Shown: positions 25,627 to 34,076, counted from the stretch's first letter. The stretch: DNA of 64,000 nucleotides from Mycobacteriales bacterium (GCA_035995165.1 DASYKU010000152.1:44019-108018), one strand, 5' to 3'. Notes: a model not told the origin generated them from the letters alone. Translations and numbers: made by a program.

Positions 25627-26379
25627 ATGCCCGCGACGACGATGATCACGGTGGCCCCCACCGGCGCGGAGAGTGCCCGGAGCGATGTCCCGGCGCTGCC
25701 GGTGACCCTCGACGAGCTGGTCCGGACGGCCCGGTCGTGCGCCGACATCGGCGCGAGCGTGCTGCACCTGCACGTCCGGGACGCCGAGGGCCGGCCGACC
25801 CTCGACCTCGCGTACCTCACGGAGGCCGTCGCCGCGCTGCGGGAGTCGACCGACCTGGTCGTGCAGCTGGCCGGCGGCCCGGTGCGGGCGTTGGACGCCG
25901 ACCCCGATGCGGCCAGCTGCCCGGTGAGCCCGGAGCTGCACACCGTCCTGCGCGACCGCCGGATCGTCCCCGCGTACCGGATCGACGACCTGGACCAGCT
26001 GGCGACGCTGCGGCGACTGCTGGACGAATACGGCCCGCCGTACGGCGAACGCGTGCATTGCACCCTGGTCATGGGCCTCCCGGGCGGGATGCCGGGCACG
26101 GTGCCGGCGCTGGCCGCCGCACTGCAGGCACTGCCGCCGGAGGCGACGTTCACGGCCACCGGTGTCGGCGCGGCCACGATCCCGGTCATGCTGGCCGCGC
26201 TCGCGGCTGGCGGTCACCTGCGGGTCGGCCTGGAGGACACGCTGGCGTACGGGCCCGGGCAGCCGGTGCGGGACAACGCCCAGCTGGTCGCGCGCGCGGC
26301 CGGGCTGGCCCGGATCGCGCAGCGACCACCGGCCACGCCGGCCGAGGTCCGCACGCTGCTCGGGATCGGGGCGGCATGA
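25627..26379 (+). CDS. BKACE family (3-keto-5-aminohexanoate cleavage enzyme-like, DUF849)
   Basis: The 250-residue protein shows the family features: TVAPTGAESARSD at the N-terminus, the metal-binding SVLHLHVRDAEGRPT (two His), and VGLEDTLAYGPGQPVRDN near the end. BKACE enzymes are zinc-dependent and condense a beta-keto acid with acetyl-CoA to give acetoacetate plus a CoA ester. It is shorter than the usual 270-300 residues. Its last four bases overlap the asparaginase start (ATGA), so the two are tightly coupled. Confidence 0.88.
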   Translation: MPATTMITVAPTGAESARSDVPALPVTLDELVRTARSCADIGASVLHLHVRDAEGRPTLDLAYLTEAVAALRESTDLVVQLAGGPVRALDADPDAASCPVSPELHTVLRDRRIVPAYRIDDLDQLATLRRLLDEYGPPYGERVHCTLVMGLPGGMPGTVPALAAALQALPPEATFTATGVGAATIPVMLAALAAGGHLRVGLEDTLAYGPGQPVRDNAQLVARAAGLARIAQRPPATPAEVRTLLGIGAA

Positions 26380-27326
26380 GCCCCGTGGTCGTCGAGGTCG
26401 TCCGGTCCGGGTTCGTCGAGAGCGTCCATCACGGCAGCGCGGTCGTGCTGGGCCCGGACGGGTCGGTGGTCGCCGCGGTCGGCGACCCGGACGCGCCGAT
26501 GCTGCCGCGCTCGGCCAACAAGCCGCTGCAGCTGGCCGGGATGCTCCGGGCCGGGCTGCGGCTCGACCCGCCCGCGCTGGCCCTCGGCGCCAGCTCGCAC
26601 TCGGGCGAGCCGACGCACGTCGAGCGGGTCCGGGCCCTGCTGGCCGGCGCCGGGCTCGGCGAGGACGCGTTGGCCTGCCCGGCGTCGCTACCGCTGGACG
26701 AGCAGGCCGCGCACGAGGTGCTGCGCACCGGCGGCGGTCCGACCCGGGCGCAGATGAACTGCTCGGGCAAGCACACCGCGATGCTGCTCACCTGCGTGGC
26801 CAACGGCTGGCCCACGGCCGGGTACGCCGAGCGGGACCACCCGCTGCAGGTCGCGATCCGGGCCACGGTCGAGGAGCTGGCCGGCCAGCCGGTGACCGCG
26901 GTGGCGGTCGACGGCTGCGGCGCGCCGCTGCTCGGGCTGAGCCTGGCCGGGCTGGCCCGGGCCTTCGCCCGGCTGGTCACCGCGGCCGACGGCACGCCCG
27001 AGCGGGCGATCGCCGACGCGATGCGGGCGTACCCGGAGCTGGTCGGCGGGACCGGCCGGGACGTCACCCGGCTGATGGCGGGCGCGCCCGGGGTGCTGGC
27101 CAAGGACGGCGCCGAGGGTGTGTTCGCCGCCGCCACGCCCGGCGGCGCGGCCGCCGCGGTGAAGATCGCCGACGGCACGGCCCGGGCCCGTACGCCGCTG
27201 CTGGTCGACGCGTTACGCCGAACGGGCCTGCACGCTGCGGTGTTGGATGAGCTCGCTGCGCCGCCGGTTCTCGGCGGAGGTCACCCGGTCGGGTCAATTC
27301 GCTCGCGCGACGACGCCTGGGTGTAA
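26376..27326 (+). CDS. Asparaginase (Asparaginase_II-type)
   Basis: The 316-residue protein has the family's Ser-rich pattern: LPRSANKPLQLAGML, ALGASSHSGEPTHVERV, QMNCSGKHTAMLLTC, VDGCGAPLLGLSLAGLARAF. These proteins deamidate L-asparagine to aspartate. Translation is coupled to the BKACE gene. It may supply aspartate/ammonia, or act on a beta-amide linked to the BKACE product; that is a guess. Confidence 0.85.
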   Translation: MSPVVVEVVRSGFVESVHHGSAVVLGPDGSVVAAVGDPDAPMLPRSANKPLQLAGMLRAGLRLDPPALALGASSHSGEPTHVERVRALLAGAGLGEDALACPASLPLDEQAAHEVLRTGGGPTRAQMNCSGKHTAMLLTCVANGWPTAGYAERDHPLQVAIRATVEELAGQPVTAVAVDGCGAPLLGLSLAGLARAFARLVTAADGTPERAIADAMRAYPELVGGTGRDVTRLMAGAPGVLAKDGAEGVFAAATPGGAAAAVKIADGTARARTPLLVDALRRTGLHAAVLDELAAPPVLGGGHPVGSIRSRDDAWV

Positions 27327-27362
27327 TCACCGGCGGCTCCAGATGCGGTACGTTCTCCCGCC

Positions 27363-28541
27363 GTGGGGGACTCCGGCACCGACAGCGAGCCTCCGTCAGG
27401 AGCGGTCCTCGCTGTCTCGCTCGGACGGGCCGAGGTGGCCGGTCTGCTCGCCGTCCACGACGCGTACGGACCAGATCTGATCGGCTACGCGGAGTTCCTG
27501 CTGGCCAGCCGTCCGGCCGATGCCGAGGTGCATCTCGGCGACGAGGCCGCCGAGGCCGTGCTGGACGCGCTGCTGGCCGCGACCGGCGTCGCCGCCGACC
27601 TCTCCGACCCCGCTCGGATGCGGGCCTGGCTGCTGGCGTTCGTCCGCAACGAGTGCCTGCGCCGCCGGGCCGGCACCGGCGGGTCGTCCGCGGCCGAGGC
27701 GGCCGAGCTGGGCCGCCGCGGGCTGGGCGCGACCGACGTGGCCGCGCTGCTCGGGTTCGCGCCGGCCGTGCTGCCGAGCCGGGTGCCCGCGGTGGAGACG
27801 CCGCCGGCCTGGCTGCGGGCCGAGCTGGCCACCGCCGCCGGTCCGGAGTGGGCCGCCCGGCGGGCCGAGCTGACCCGGCGGGCCCGGCCGTTCGAGTCGG
27901 ACGGGTTCCCGGTGCCCCTGGACCGGCGCCGGCTGTCGGCCAAGGTGCTGGCCTGGTCGGCCGCGGCGGTCGTGCTGGTCGCGCTCGGCCTGCTGGTCGC
28001 GCTGCCCACGCACGGCAGCGCCGGCGCGGTCGCCGACGCGGCGCCGCTGCGGGCGACCGCGGAGGTCACCCAGGTCGCCCCGGTCGAGGCCGACGACGAC
28101 CCGCTGCCGACGCTGGCCGAGGCGCCGTTCGGCGCGAGCACACCGGCGCCGCCGACGACGACGCCGGCCGCGCCGGCCACCACCCGGCCGGCGACCCCGG
28201 ACCCGACGCCGGTCGCCACCAGCGCGCCGGCGGCCCGGCCGGCCACGCAGGCCGACCGGCACGCCCGGGGCACCGGGGCGCTGGCGCTGTCCTGGGGCCC
28301 GGCCCCCGGGCTGGTCTGCGGGACCGACTGGACCGCGCAGCTGCACGTCACCACCGGCGGCGTCCAGGTGACCCGGGTCGTCGCGGTCGCCGGCCGCGGT
28401 CGCGCGGCCGAGCTGCACCCGGACGGCGACGGCTGGTCCGGCGACCTGGGCGGGCTGCCGACGGACCGGTCGACCACGGTCGCGGTCTTCGCCGACGGCG
28501 GGACCCGCGGGGTCTCGACCCGCCTCGCCTCGAACTGCTGA
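27363..28541 (+). CDS. Membrane-anchored protein with ECF-sigma-like N-terminus
   Basis: The 392-residue protein starts at a GTG eight bases after TACGTT. Residues about 20-105 resemble sigma-70 region 2 of ECF factors (HDAYGPDLIGYAEFLLASRP, AVLDALLAATG, RMRAWLLAFVRNECLRRR). A linker without a clear region 4 follows (GATDVAALLGFAP), then one membrane helix near 195-218, a Pro/Thr/Ala-rich stretch (about 235-300) and a C-terminal beta domain. So the cytoplasmic side would carry a degenerate sigma-like domain and the outside a sensor-like domain. The function is unknown and regulation is inferred only. Confidence 0.6.
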   Translation: MGDSGTDSEPPSGAVLAVSLGRAEVAGLLAVHDAYGPDLIGYAEFLLASRPADAEVHLGDEAAEAVLDALLAATGVAADLSDPARMRAWLLAFVRNECLRRRAGTGGSSAAEAAELGRRGLGATDVAALLGFAPAVLPSRVPAVETPPAWLRAELATAAGPEWAARRAELTRRARPFESDGFPVPLDRRRLSAKVLAWSAAAVVLVALGLLVALPTHGSAGAVADAAPLRATAEVTQVAPVEADDDPLPTLAEAPFGASTPAPPTTTPAAPATTRPATPDPTPVATSAPAARPATQADRHARGTGALALSWGPAPGLVCGTDWTAQLHVTTGGVQVTRVVAVAGRGRAAELHPDGDGWSGDLGGLPTDRSTTVAVFADGGTRGVSTRLASNC

Positions 28542-28544
28542 GCC

Positions 28545-29492
28545 TCAGCGCCTGGTCCAGGGCGGCGGCGGGGCCGGGATCCGGTCCAGCGGCGAGTGCA
28601 CCTCGCCGAACCGGCCGTCCTCGGCCTTCCACTGCTCGTACGCGCCGGTGATCTCGTCCTGGGACCGGGCCACGAAGTTCCACCACATGAGCACCCGCTC
28701 GCCGAACGGCGTCCCGCCCAGCAGCAGCACCCGGGCCTCCTCGACCGCGTCCAGCACCAGCTCGTCCCGGGCGAGGCCGAGGTAGGCGAACCGGTCCGCG
28801 CGCACCGGCCGGCCGTCGACGGCGACCTCGCCGGACAGCACGACCAGGCCGTGCTCGAAGTCCGGGCGCAGCGGCCAGACCGAGACACCCGGCCGGACCA
28901 CCGCGTCCAGCCCGAGCAGCGGGCTGTCCTGCCGGGCCGGCGAGGTCTGGTCCCCGTACGACCCGGCGAGCACGGTGAGCGTGGAGGAGTCCAGCTCCAG
29001 CCGCGGCAGCACGGCGTGGTGGGCGAAGGCGGGCGCGCCGAACCGGGTCTCCTGCGGCTGCGCCACCCAGAGCTGGACGCCGTGCAGCGTGCCGCGCCAG
29101 CCGCTCGCCGCCTCCTCGGAGTGCGACACCCCGCTCCCGGCCGTCATGAGGTTGAGCTGGCCCGGCCGGATGAGTTGCTCGGTGCCGAGGCTGTCGCGGT
29201 GCAGCACGTCCCCGGAGATCAACCAGGTGACCGTGTGCAGGCCGGTGTGCGGGTGCGGGCCGATGTCCAGGCCGTGGTCCTCGGTGACCCGGACCGGGCC
29301 CATGTGGTCGGCGAAGCACCACGGCCCGACCGTACGGCGGTGCCGGCGGGGCAGCGCCCGCCGGACCGGAACGGCGCCGACCTGGGACTCCCGGCTGTCG
29401 CCGATCTCCACGACGGGTCCGCCGGAGCTGCCGGCGGAGTCCCCGGCGTAATCGCCCACCGGCGCATCGGTCGTGTCCACCGGTCCGCCCAT
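28545..29492 (-). CDS. Pirin-family protein
   Basis: The 315-residue bicupin is recognised by GPWCFADHMGPV, the metal ligands in DIGPHPHTGLHTVTWLI, and VSHSEEA. Pirins bind iron and some oxidise quercetin. The C-terminal cupin includes GERVLMWWNFVARSQDEI. The start ATG is six bases after CATACT, so leaderless transcription is possible. It ends three bases after the stop of the converging sigma-like gene. Confidence 0.9.
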   Translation of the reverse strand: MGGPVDTTDAPVGDYAGDSAGSSGGPVVEIGDSRESQVGAVPVRRALPRRHRRTVGPWCFADHMGPVRVTEDHGLDIGPHPHTGLHTVTWLISGDVLHRDSLGTEQLIRPGQLNLMTAGSGVSHSEEAASGWRGTLHGVQLWVAQPQETRFGAPAFAHHAVLPRLELDSSTLTVLAGSYGDQTSPARQDSPLLGLDAVVRPGVSVWPLRPDFEHGLVVLSGEVAVDGRPVRADRFAYLGLARDELVLDAVEEARVLLLGGTPFGERVLMWWNFVARSQDEITGAYEQWKAEDGRFGEVHSPLDRIPAPPPPWTRR

Positions 29493-29509
29493 GTCCGCAG
29501 TATGGGGGT

Positions 29510-30106
29510 TCAGGCGGTCTGCGCCAGCTCGATGTGCGGCCCGGTCAGCACCAGCTCCGTCAGCGGCAGCCGCTGCCGCGGCGCGGCCTCGCGGGCGGCC
29601 AGGTCCTCGGGCAGCCCGTGCTCGTCCTGGCGCAGCCCGACCGCGACGACCACGACCGGCGTGAACCGCGGGTCGACGCCGAACGTGGCGGCCGCGGCGG
29701 CCTTGTCGAAGCCGCCCATCTGGTGCGTGGCCAGGCCCTCGGCCTGGGCCTGGGTGACGAGGTGGGCGACGGCCTGGCCGGTGTCGTACAGCCCGTACGA
29801 GCGGGGCCTGCCCTCGGGGTCGGTGGTCTCGGCCAGGACGAGCAGCAGCGTGCTGGCACGGCCGGCCCAGCGCCGGTTGTTGCCCGAGAGCGTCGCGGCC
29901 AGGCGCTCGAACGCGGCCTCGCCGCGGTGCGCGACCACGAACCGCCAGGGCTGCGTGTTGCTCGCCGACGGCGACCAGCGGGCGGCCTCCAGCAGCGCGG
30001 CGAGCTGGGACTCCTCCAGCCGGTGGTCCGTGTCGAAGCCGCGCGGGCTCCACCGCTCGGAGAGCAACGGGTGCAGCGGAGCGCTGGTCTGAGCGCCTCG
30101 GGTCAT
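29510..30106 (-). CDS. Nitroreductase-family flavoprotein
   Basis: This 198-residue protein has SERWSPRGFDTDH at the N-terminus, ARWSPSASNTQPWRF (FMN binding) and GLATHQMGGFDKAAA. The upstream in-frame starts would add up to 47 residues with no support, so I use the ATG at 30106. Members reduce nitro, quinone or ene substrates with NAD(P)H. It ends 18 bases before pirin's start, so they may form a leftward pair; it is divergent from the XRE-hbhA operon. Confidence 0.85.
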   Translation of the reverse strand: MTRGAQTSAPLHPLLSERWSPRGFDTDHRLEESQLAALLEAARWSPSASNTQPWRFVVAHRGEAAFERLAATLSGNNRRWAGRASTLLLVLAETTDPEGRPRSYGLYDTGQAVAHLVTQAQAEGLATHQMGGFDKAAAAATFGVDPRFTPVVVVAVGLRQDEHGLPEDLAAREAAPRQRLPLTELVLTGPHIELAQTA

Positions 30107-30193
30107 GTCGGGGTCCGTCCTCGTGCAGGTGTTTGACGCTTCAACAACTGTAGGGAGCACTCGGATTCCGGGGGTGACCGAGCCCACCGCCCG

Positions 30194-30238
30194 AGTGCTA
30201 GCTGAGTGCTTGCAATAGCTAGCACTGGCACGTACGGT
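30194..30238 (+). promoter_or_regulatory. Promoter with inverted-repeat operator for the XRE-hbhA operon
   Basis: Minus-35 TTGCAA (30210-30215) and minus-10 TACGGT (30233-30238) are 17 bases apart, and the ATG is seven bases after the box. A perfect 10-bp inverted repeat, AGTGCTAGCT (30194-30203) and AGCTAGCACT (30217-30226), flanks the minus-35. Binding there would block polymerase, so autorepression by the XRE protein is likely. Confidence 0.6.
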
Positions 30239-30245
30239 CGGAGAC

Positions 30246-30641
30246 ATGGTGCTGCGGGACGTCGGGAACTACATCCGGGAGCAGCGCCATGCCGCCCAGG
30301 TCTCGATGCGCGAGCTGGCGCGGGCCGCGGGTGTGTCGAACCCGTACCTGTCCCAGATCGAGCGCGGGCTGCGCAAGCCGTCCGCCGAGATCCTGCAGCA
30401 GATCGCGAAGGCGCTGCGGATCTCCGCCGAGCAGCTGTACGTGCAGGCGGGGATCCTCGACGAGCGCCTCGGTGACGACACCGTCACCGCCGCGATGCTC
30501 GGCGACACCGGCCTGACCGAGCGGCAGAAGCAGGTCCTACTCGAGATCTACGAGTCCTTCCGCCGGGAGAACGCTGCGCGCGACGCGGCCGACGCGGAAC
30601 CGCACCCCCATTCGGAGGAGAACAGCAATGCCCATCACTGA
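30246..30641 (+). CDS. XRE-family transcriptional regulator (Rv0474-like)
   Basis: The 131-residue protein has an XRE helix-turn-helix at about 8-62 (YIREQRHAAQVSMRELARAA, NPYLSQIERGLRKPSAEIL) and a helical C-terminal part with a Lys/Gln/Asp-rich segment (TERQKQVLLEIYESFRREN). It precedes the HbhA-like gene with a 14-base overlap, the order seen for Rv0474-Rv0475. It probably controls that gene and itself through the inverted repeat upstream. Confidence 0.87.
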   Translation: MVLRDVGNYIREQRHAAQVSMRELARAAGVSNPYLSQIERGLRKPSAEILQQIAKALRISAEQLYVQAGILDERLGDDTVTAAMLGDTGLTERQKQVLLEIYESFRRENAARDAADAEPHPHSEENSNAHH

Positions 30642-31170
30642 CGACGTGCGCAAGTACGGCGAGACCGTCCTGGAGCAGGGCAAGGTCGCCCTCGACGAGG
30701 CCCGCAAGCCCTGGTACGCGGCGGTCGGCGCCGGCGAGCTGGCCGTCGGCCAGCTCCAGCAGCAGCTGACCCAGCTGCCGGCCGAGGTCCAGGCCCGCGT
30801 CCGCAAGCTGCAGACCAACGGCAAGCAGATCGACCCGGCCGCGGTGCGGTCCGCGGTCGAGACCGCGGCCGGCCAGGCCGCCGGTGCCTACGAGACGTAC
30901 GCGGCCCAGGCCAAGGAGACCTACGAGTCGCTGGCCCACCGCGGCGAGCTGGTCGTGCGGCGGCTGCGCCGCAGCCCCGAGGTCAAGGACACCTTCGCCA
31001 AGGCCGAGGAGATCGTCTCCGACGCCGGCAAGACCGTCGCCACCGCCGAGGAGAAGGTGACCAAGCCGGGCCGCACCACGACCCGGACCCCGGCCGCCAC
31101 CCGCAAGGCCCCGGCCGCGACGAAGACCACGGCCCGCAAGGCCCCGGCCAAGCGGACCCCGAAGGCCTGA
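30628..31170 (+). CDS. hbhA: HbhA-like heparin-binding adhesin homologue
   Basis: This 180-residue protein has a predicted coiled coil over most of its length (LEQGKVALDEARKPWYAAVG, QLQQQLTQLPAEVQARVRKL) and a C-terminal Lys/Ala/Pro-rich tail (TARKAPAKRTPKA) as in mycobacterial HbhA. The mycobacterial protein binds heparan sulfate and affects cell division and aggregation at the surface. There is no signal peptide. GGAGGAG precedes the ATG. Whether it acts as an adhesin in a non-pathogen is unknown. Confidence 0.8.
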   Translation: MPITDDVRKYGETVLEQGKVALDEARKPWYAAVGAGELAVGQLQQQLTQLPAEVQARVRKLQTNGKQIDPAAVRSAVETAAGQAAGAYETYAAQAKETYESLAHRGELVVRRLRRSPEVKDTFAKAEEIVSDAGKTVATAEEKVTKPGRTTTRTPAATRKAPAATKTTARKAPAKRTPKA

Positions 31171-31182
31171 CCCGACCCACGA

Positions 31183-31214
31183 CGCCGCCCGGCCCCTGAC
31201 GGGACCGGGCGGCG
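31183..31214. terminator. Hairpin terminator 1 after the hbhA-like gene
   Basis: CGCCGCCCGG (31183-31192) pairs with CCGGGCGGCG (31205-31214). It is a near-copy of the hairpin 80 bases downstream. Confidence 0.6.
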
Positions 31215-31262
31215 ATCTGTGTGGACGGCGCCGCCGGCCCTGTGAGGAGCGGGCGGACACGA

Positions 31263-31293
31263 CGCCGCCCGGCCCCCCGGGGACCGGGCGGCG
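31263..31293. terminator. Hairpin terminator 2, near-copy of terminator 1
   Basis: CGCCGCCCGG (31263-31272) pairs with CCGGGCGGCG (31284-31293), followed by a T-rich run (TTCTGTTGT). Together with hairpin 1 it separates the hbhA-like operon from the converging aldo/keto reductase gene. Confidence 0.65.
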
Positions 31294-31303
31294 TTCTGTT
31301 GTC

Positions 31304-32149
31304 CTACCTGACCGAGGCGAGGTCGTCCTCGGAGAGGTGCAGGTCGGCGGCGGCGATGTTCTCCTCCAGGTGCGTCACCGAGGACGTGCCGGGGATCGGC
31401 AGCATCACCGGCGACCGGGCCAGCAGCCAGGCCAGCGCCACCTGCGAGGGCGACGCGTCGAGCTTCGTGCAGAGGTGGTCCAGCGGGCCGCCGGGCTCGG
31501 ACAGCTGCCCGGTCGCGAGCGGGAACCAGGGGACGAAGCCGATACCCTCGGCCGCGCACACCTCCAGCAGTTCCTCGGCGTCGCGGTTGGCGACGTTGTA
31601 GTGGTTCTGCACGGTCGCGATCGACGCGGTCTTCTGCGCCTCCCGCAGCTGGTCGAGCGAGACCTCGGAGAGCCCGATGTGCTGGATCTTGCCCTCGTCC
31701 TGCAGGGCCTTGAGCTCGCCGACCTGGTCGGCCACCGGCACCTCGGGGTCGATCCGGTGCAGCTGGAACAGCGGGATCCGGTCCAGGCCGAGCAGGCGCA
31801 GGCTCATCTCGGCCTGCTGGCGCAGGTACGCCGGCCGCCCGACCGGCGTCCACACGTCCGGGCCCTGCCGGGTCAGGCCGGCCTTGGTCGCGATGACCAG
31901 CCCGGAGTCGTACGGGTGCAGGGCCTTGCGGATCAGCGGCTCGGCCACCGCCGGACCGTACGAGTCGGCGGTGTCGATGAGGTTCACGCCCAGCTCGACG
32001 GCCCGGCGCAGCACCCGCACGGCCTCGTCCGGGCTCTCCGGGTCGCCCCAGACTCCGGCTCCGGTCAGCTGCATGGTGCCGTAGCCGAGCCGGGTCACGG
32101 TGCTCGTACCGCCGAGGGTGAACGTGCCGGACGTCGTTGCTGTCGTCAT
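31304..32149 (-). CDS. Aldo/keto reductase
   Basis: I use the ATG at 32149 (281 residues) because the product then matches the second aldo/keto reductase here (MTTATTSGTFTLGGTS against MTMATTP...WLLGGD). The (beta/alpha)8 fold is supported by GYGTMQLTG, the catalytic Asp/Tyr in NLIDTADSYGP, the Lys in VIATKAG, and the NADPH-binding SEVSLDQL. Substrate is unknown; family members reduce aldehydes and ketones. No Shine-Dalgarno is visible. Confidence 0.85.
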   Translation of the reverse strand: MTTATTSGTFTLGGTSTVTRLGYGTMQLTGAGVWGDPESPDEAVRVLRRAVELGVNLIDTADSYGPAVAEPLIRKALHPYDSGLVIATKAGLTRQGPDVWTPVGRPAYLRQQAEMSLRLLGLDRIPLFQLHRIDPEVPVADQVGELKALQDEGKIQHIGLSEVSLDQLREAQKTASIATVQNHYNVANRDAEELLEVCAAEGIGFVPWFPLATGQLSEPGGPLDHLCTKLDASPSQVALAWLLARSPVMLPIPGTSSVTHLEENIAAADLHLSEDDLASVR

Positions 32150-32255
32150 GGTCGGTTCAACCACCCAGCGACGGCCGCGCCTTCCCGGGGCTCGGATTCG
32201 TCACGTTCGCAAAAGGGCGGCCCAGGTGGTCGCGGAGAGCAGCTACCCTGAAGGG

Positions 32256-32546
32256 GTGTTCGGGTTGAACAACGCGCTCCTGTCCATCATCTCGCTGGCG
32301 ATCGTCGTGCTGCAGGGGTGGGCGCTCGTCGACTGCGTCATGCGCCCGTCCAAGGCGTTCGAGGTCGCCGGCAAGCTGACCAAGCCGGCCTGGCTCGCCA
32401 TCACCGCGATCGCGCTGGTCGTCGGCCTGCTGTTCGGGCCGCTCGGCATCCTTGGCCTGGCCGGGATCGTCGCCTCGATCGTCTACATGGTCGACGTGCG
32501 GCCCGCGGTCCGCGAGGTCCAGGGCGGCGGCAGCAGCCGCTGGTAG
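32256..32546 (+). CDS. DUF2516 membrane protein (Rv0476-like)
   Basis: This 96-residue protein begins at a GTG six bases after TACCCT (32244-32249), with no ribosome site, so leaderless. It has three hydrophobic segments (LLSIISLAIVVLQGWALVD, AWLAITAIALVVGLLFG, LGILGLAGIVASIVYMVD) and the conserved DCVMRPSKAFEVAGKLTK loop. The family sits next to hbhA in mycobacteria. Function is unknown. Confidence 0.82.
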   Translation: MFGLNNALLSIISLAIVVLQGWALVDCVMRPSKAFEVAGKLTKPAWLAITAIALVVGLLFGPLGILGLAGIVASIVYMVDVRPAVREVQGGGSSRW

Positions 32547-32559
32547 AGCGGGCCCGGCG

Positions 32560-33114
32560 TCAGCGGGTCGCGAAGCGGCTCAGGTCGGCGGCCTCGATGA
32601 GGTCGGCCGGGCGGAGCCGGAACAGCTCCGCGTGCAGCCCCCAGTACTTGTCGGTCGTCCCGACGTAGGACATGCCGAGGCGGCGGGCGACCTGGCTGGA
32701 GCGCTCGTTGCCGGGCCGGACGATCGCGAAGACCTCGTCGATGCCCGTGCTGAACGCGCGCGCCGCGGCGGCCCGGCCGATCTCGGTCGCGTAGCCCCGG
32801 CCCCAGACCGCGGGGTGCAGATGCCAGCCGACCTCGACGTCCTCCTCGGCCGGTGGGAGCGGGCGGAGCAGCACGCTGCCGATCGGACGATCGGGCTGGG
32901 AAAGCTCCTCGACCGCCCACACCCCGTACGTCGGGTCGTCGGTGGGTTGGGACCAGCGCTCGATCCTGATCTTGATCTCGGCCGGCTCCATGGGCGCCCC
33001 GATCCACTGCGCAACCTCGGGTCGCGAGTAGATGTCGTAGGCAGCGGCCAGATCCGGCTCCTCCAGCGTCCACGGACGCGCGATGAGACGTTCGGTGACG
33101 AGAAGGGGGTCCAC
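32560..33114 (-). CDS. GNAT acetyltransferase (RimJ/RimL-like)
   Basis: The 184-residue protein starts at a GTG seven bases after TACGGT on the minus strand. It has VTERLIARPWTLEE at the N-terminus, acetyl-CoA binding VWGRGYATEIGRAAAARAF and ERSSQVARRLGMSYVG. Such enzymes acetylate the N-terminus of ribosomal proteins or small molecules; the target is unknown. Confidence 0.82.
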   Translation of the reverse strand: MDPLLVTERLIARPWTLEEPDLAAAYDIYSRPEVAQWIGAPMEPAEIKIRIERWSQPTDDPTYGVWAVEELSQPDRPIGSVLLRPLPPAEEDVEVGWHLHPAVWGRGYATEIGRAAAARAFSTGIDEVFAIVRPGNERSSQVARRLGMSYVGTTDKYWGLHAELFRLRPADLIEAADLSRFATR

Positions 33115-33206
33115 GAAGACGACCGTAGTCGTCGGAAGCCCCCTGCCGCACCTATCGCACCTGACGTTCACCTTCCCGTGCACTGTGCCGAACGGGTGCG
33201 GCCGGA

Positions 33207-34031
33207 CTAGCCGGTCCGGACCAGCTCCGCGAGCGCCCGGTCGCCGGTCACCTCGACCTTCCGGCGGCGGGTGCGGCCGGGTTCGACCGGGTCCAGCGGC
33301 AGCCGTCCCCAGAGCACCAGATACAGGTCTGCGGCCGGTCCGGCGATGCGGGCGTCGACCCGGCGCGGCCGCTGCTCGGCCCGGGCGGCGGTGACCCGGC
33401 CCGGGGTGAGCGAGACCAGCCAGCGGTCGCCGGTGTCGGTGCATTCGACCAGCACGTCGCCCATGGCCGAGGCCAGCGGTTCGTCGCCGGCCCGCAGCTG
33501 CAGCATGCTCTCCACGACCTCGCCGACCCCGTCCGCGGCCAGCTCCGGGTCGAACCCGCCCGCCTTCGAGTACGCCGAGAGCTCCGCGTCGAAGCGGTGC
33601 ACGGTCGTCTCGTGGGCCATCCGGCGGGGCCAGAAGTCGTCCAGGTGCGGCTCGGCGTCGGTGAAGACCTGCAGCAGCTTCTCCAGACCCTCCCCGTACC
33701 AGGCCAGGACCTTGGAGTCGTCCTCGGGCGGCCGCGAGGCCAGGGCGGGCGGCTCGACGGTGCCGTCGAGGACGCCGGTGGTCGCGCTGCGGTGCACCCG
33801 GGACAGGTGGGAGACCAGCCGGCGGACGTCCCAGCCCGGGCAGGTCGGGACGTCGTCGTCCGGGTCGGCCGCCTTCGCGGCGTCGGCGAACGTCGCGCCC
33901 TCCCGGCGCAGCGCCGCCACCCACCAGTCCCGCCGGGCGCGGCCGGCGCCGGCGGTGGAATCCTCCGTCGTGGCGCTCACCCCCTGCGTCTCCGCGACCA
34001 CGCGCGGCATCGTTCCACTGTTATCGGGCAC
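33207..34031 (-). CDS. Maleylpyruvate-isomerase-family (mycothiol-dependent type) protein
   Basis: The 274-residue protein starts at a GTG with AGGAGA eight bases upstream. The conserved DinB-like fold motifs are CPGWDVRRLVSHLSRVHR and MAHETTVHRFDAEL, with His residues that bind metal. Founding members isomerise maleylpyruvate with mycothiol as cofactor in gentisate breakdown, but most homologues are uncharacterised. Mycothiol genes in the window make thiol dependence plausible. Confidence 0.8.
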   Translation of the reverse strand: MPDNSGTMPRVVAETQGVSATTEDSTAGAGRARRDWWVAALRREGATFADAAKAADPDDDVPTCPGWDVRRLVSHLSRVHRSATTGVLDGTVEPPALASRPPEDDSKVLAWYGEGLEKLLQVFTDAEPHLDDFWPRRMAHETTVHRFDAELSAYSKAGGFDPELAADGVGEVVESMLQLRAGDEPLASAMGDVLVECTDTGDRWLVSLTPGRVTAARAEQRPRRVDARIAGPAADLYLVLWGRLPLDPVEPGRTRRRKVEVTGDRALAELVRTG

Positions 34032-34076
34032 CGGTCACTCTCCTGGTGTATTCCTCCCCCGATCGTGTCGAAGTAA

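Noticed and set aside
30194..30226. Resemblance to a CIRCE heat-shock element
   Set aside because: CIRCE has TTAGCACTC before GAGTGCTAA; here the halves are in the opposite order, so HrcA binding is unlikely.
31183..31293. Two similar hairpins as possible CRISPR or mobile-element ends
   Set aside because: Only two copies, no spacers, no transposase, and both fit terminators between convergent genes.
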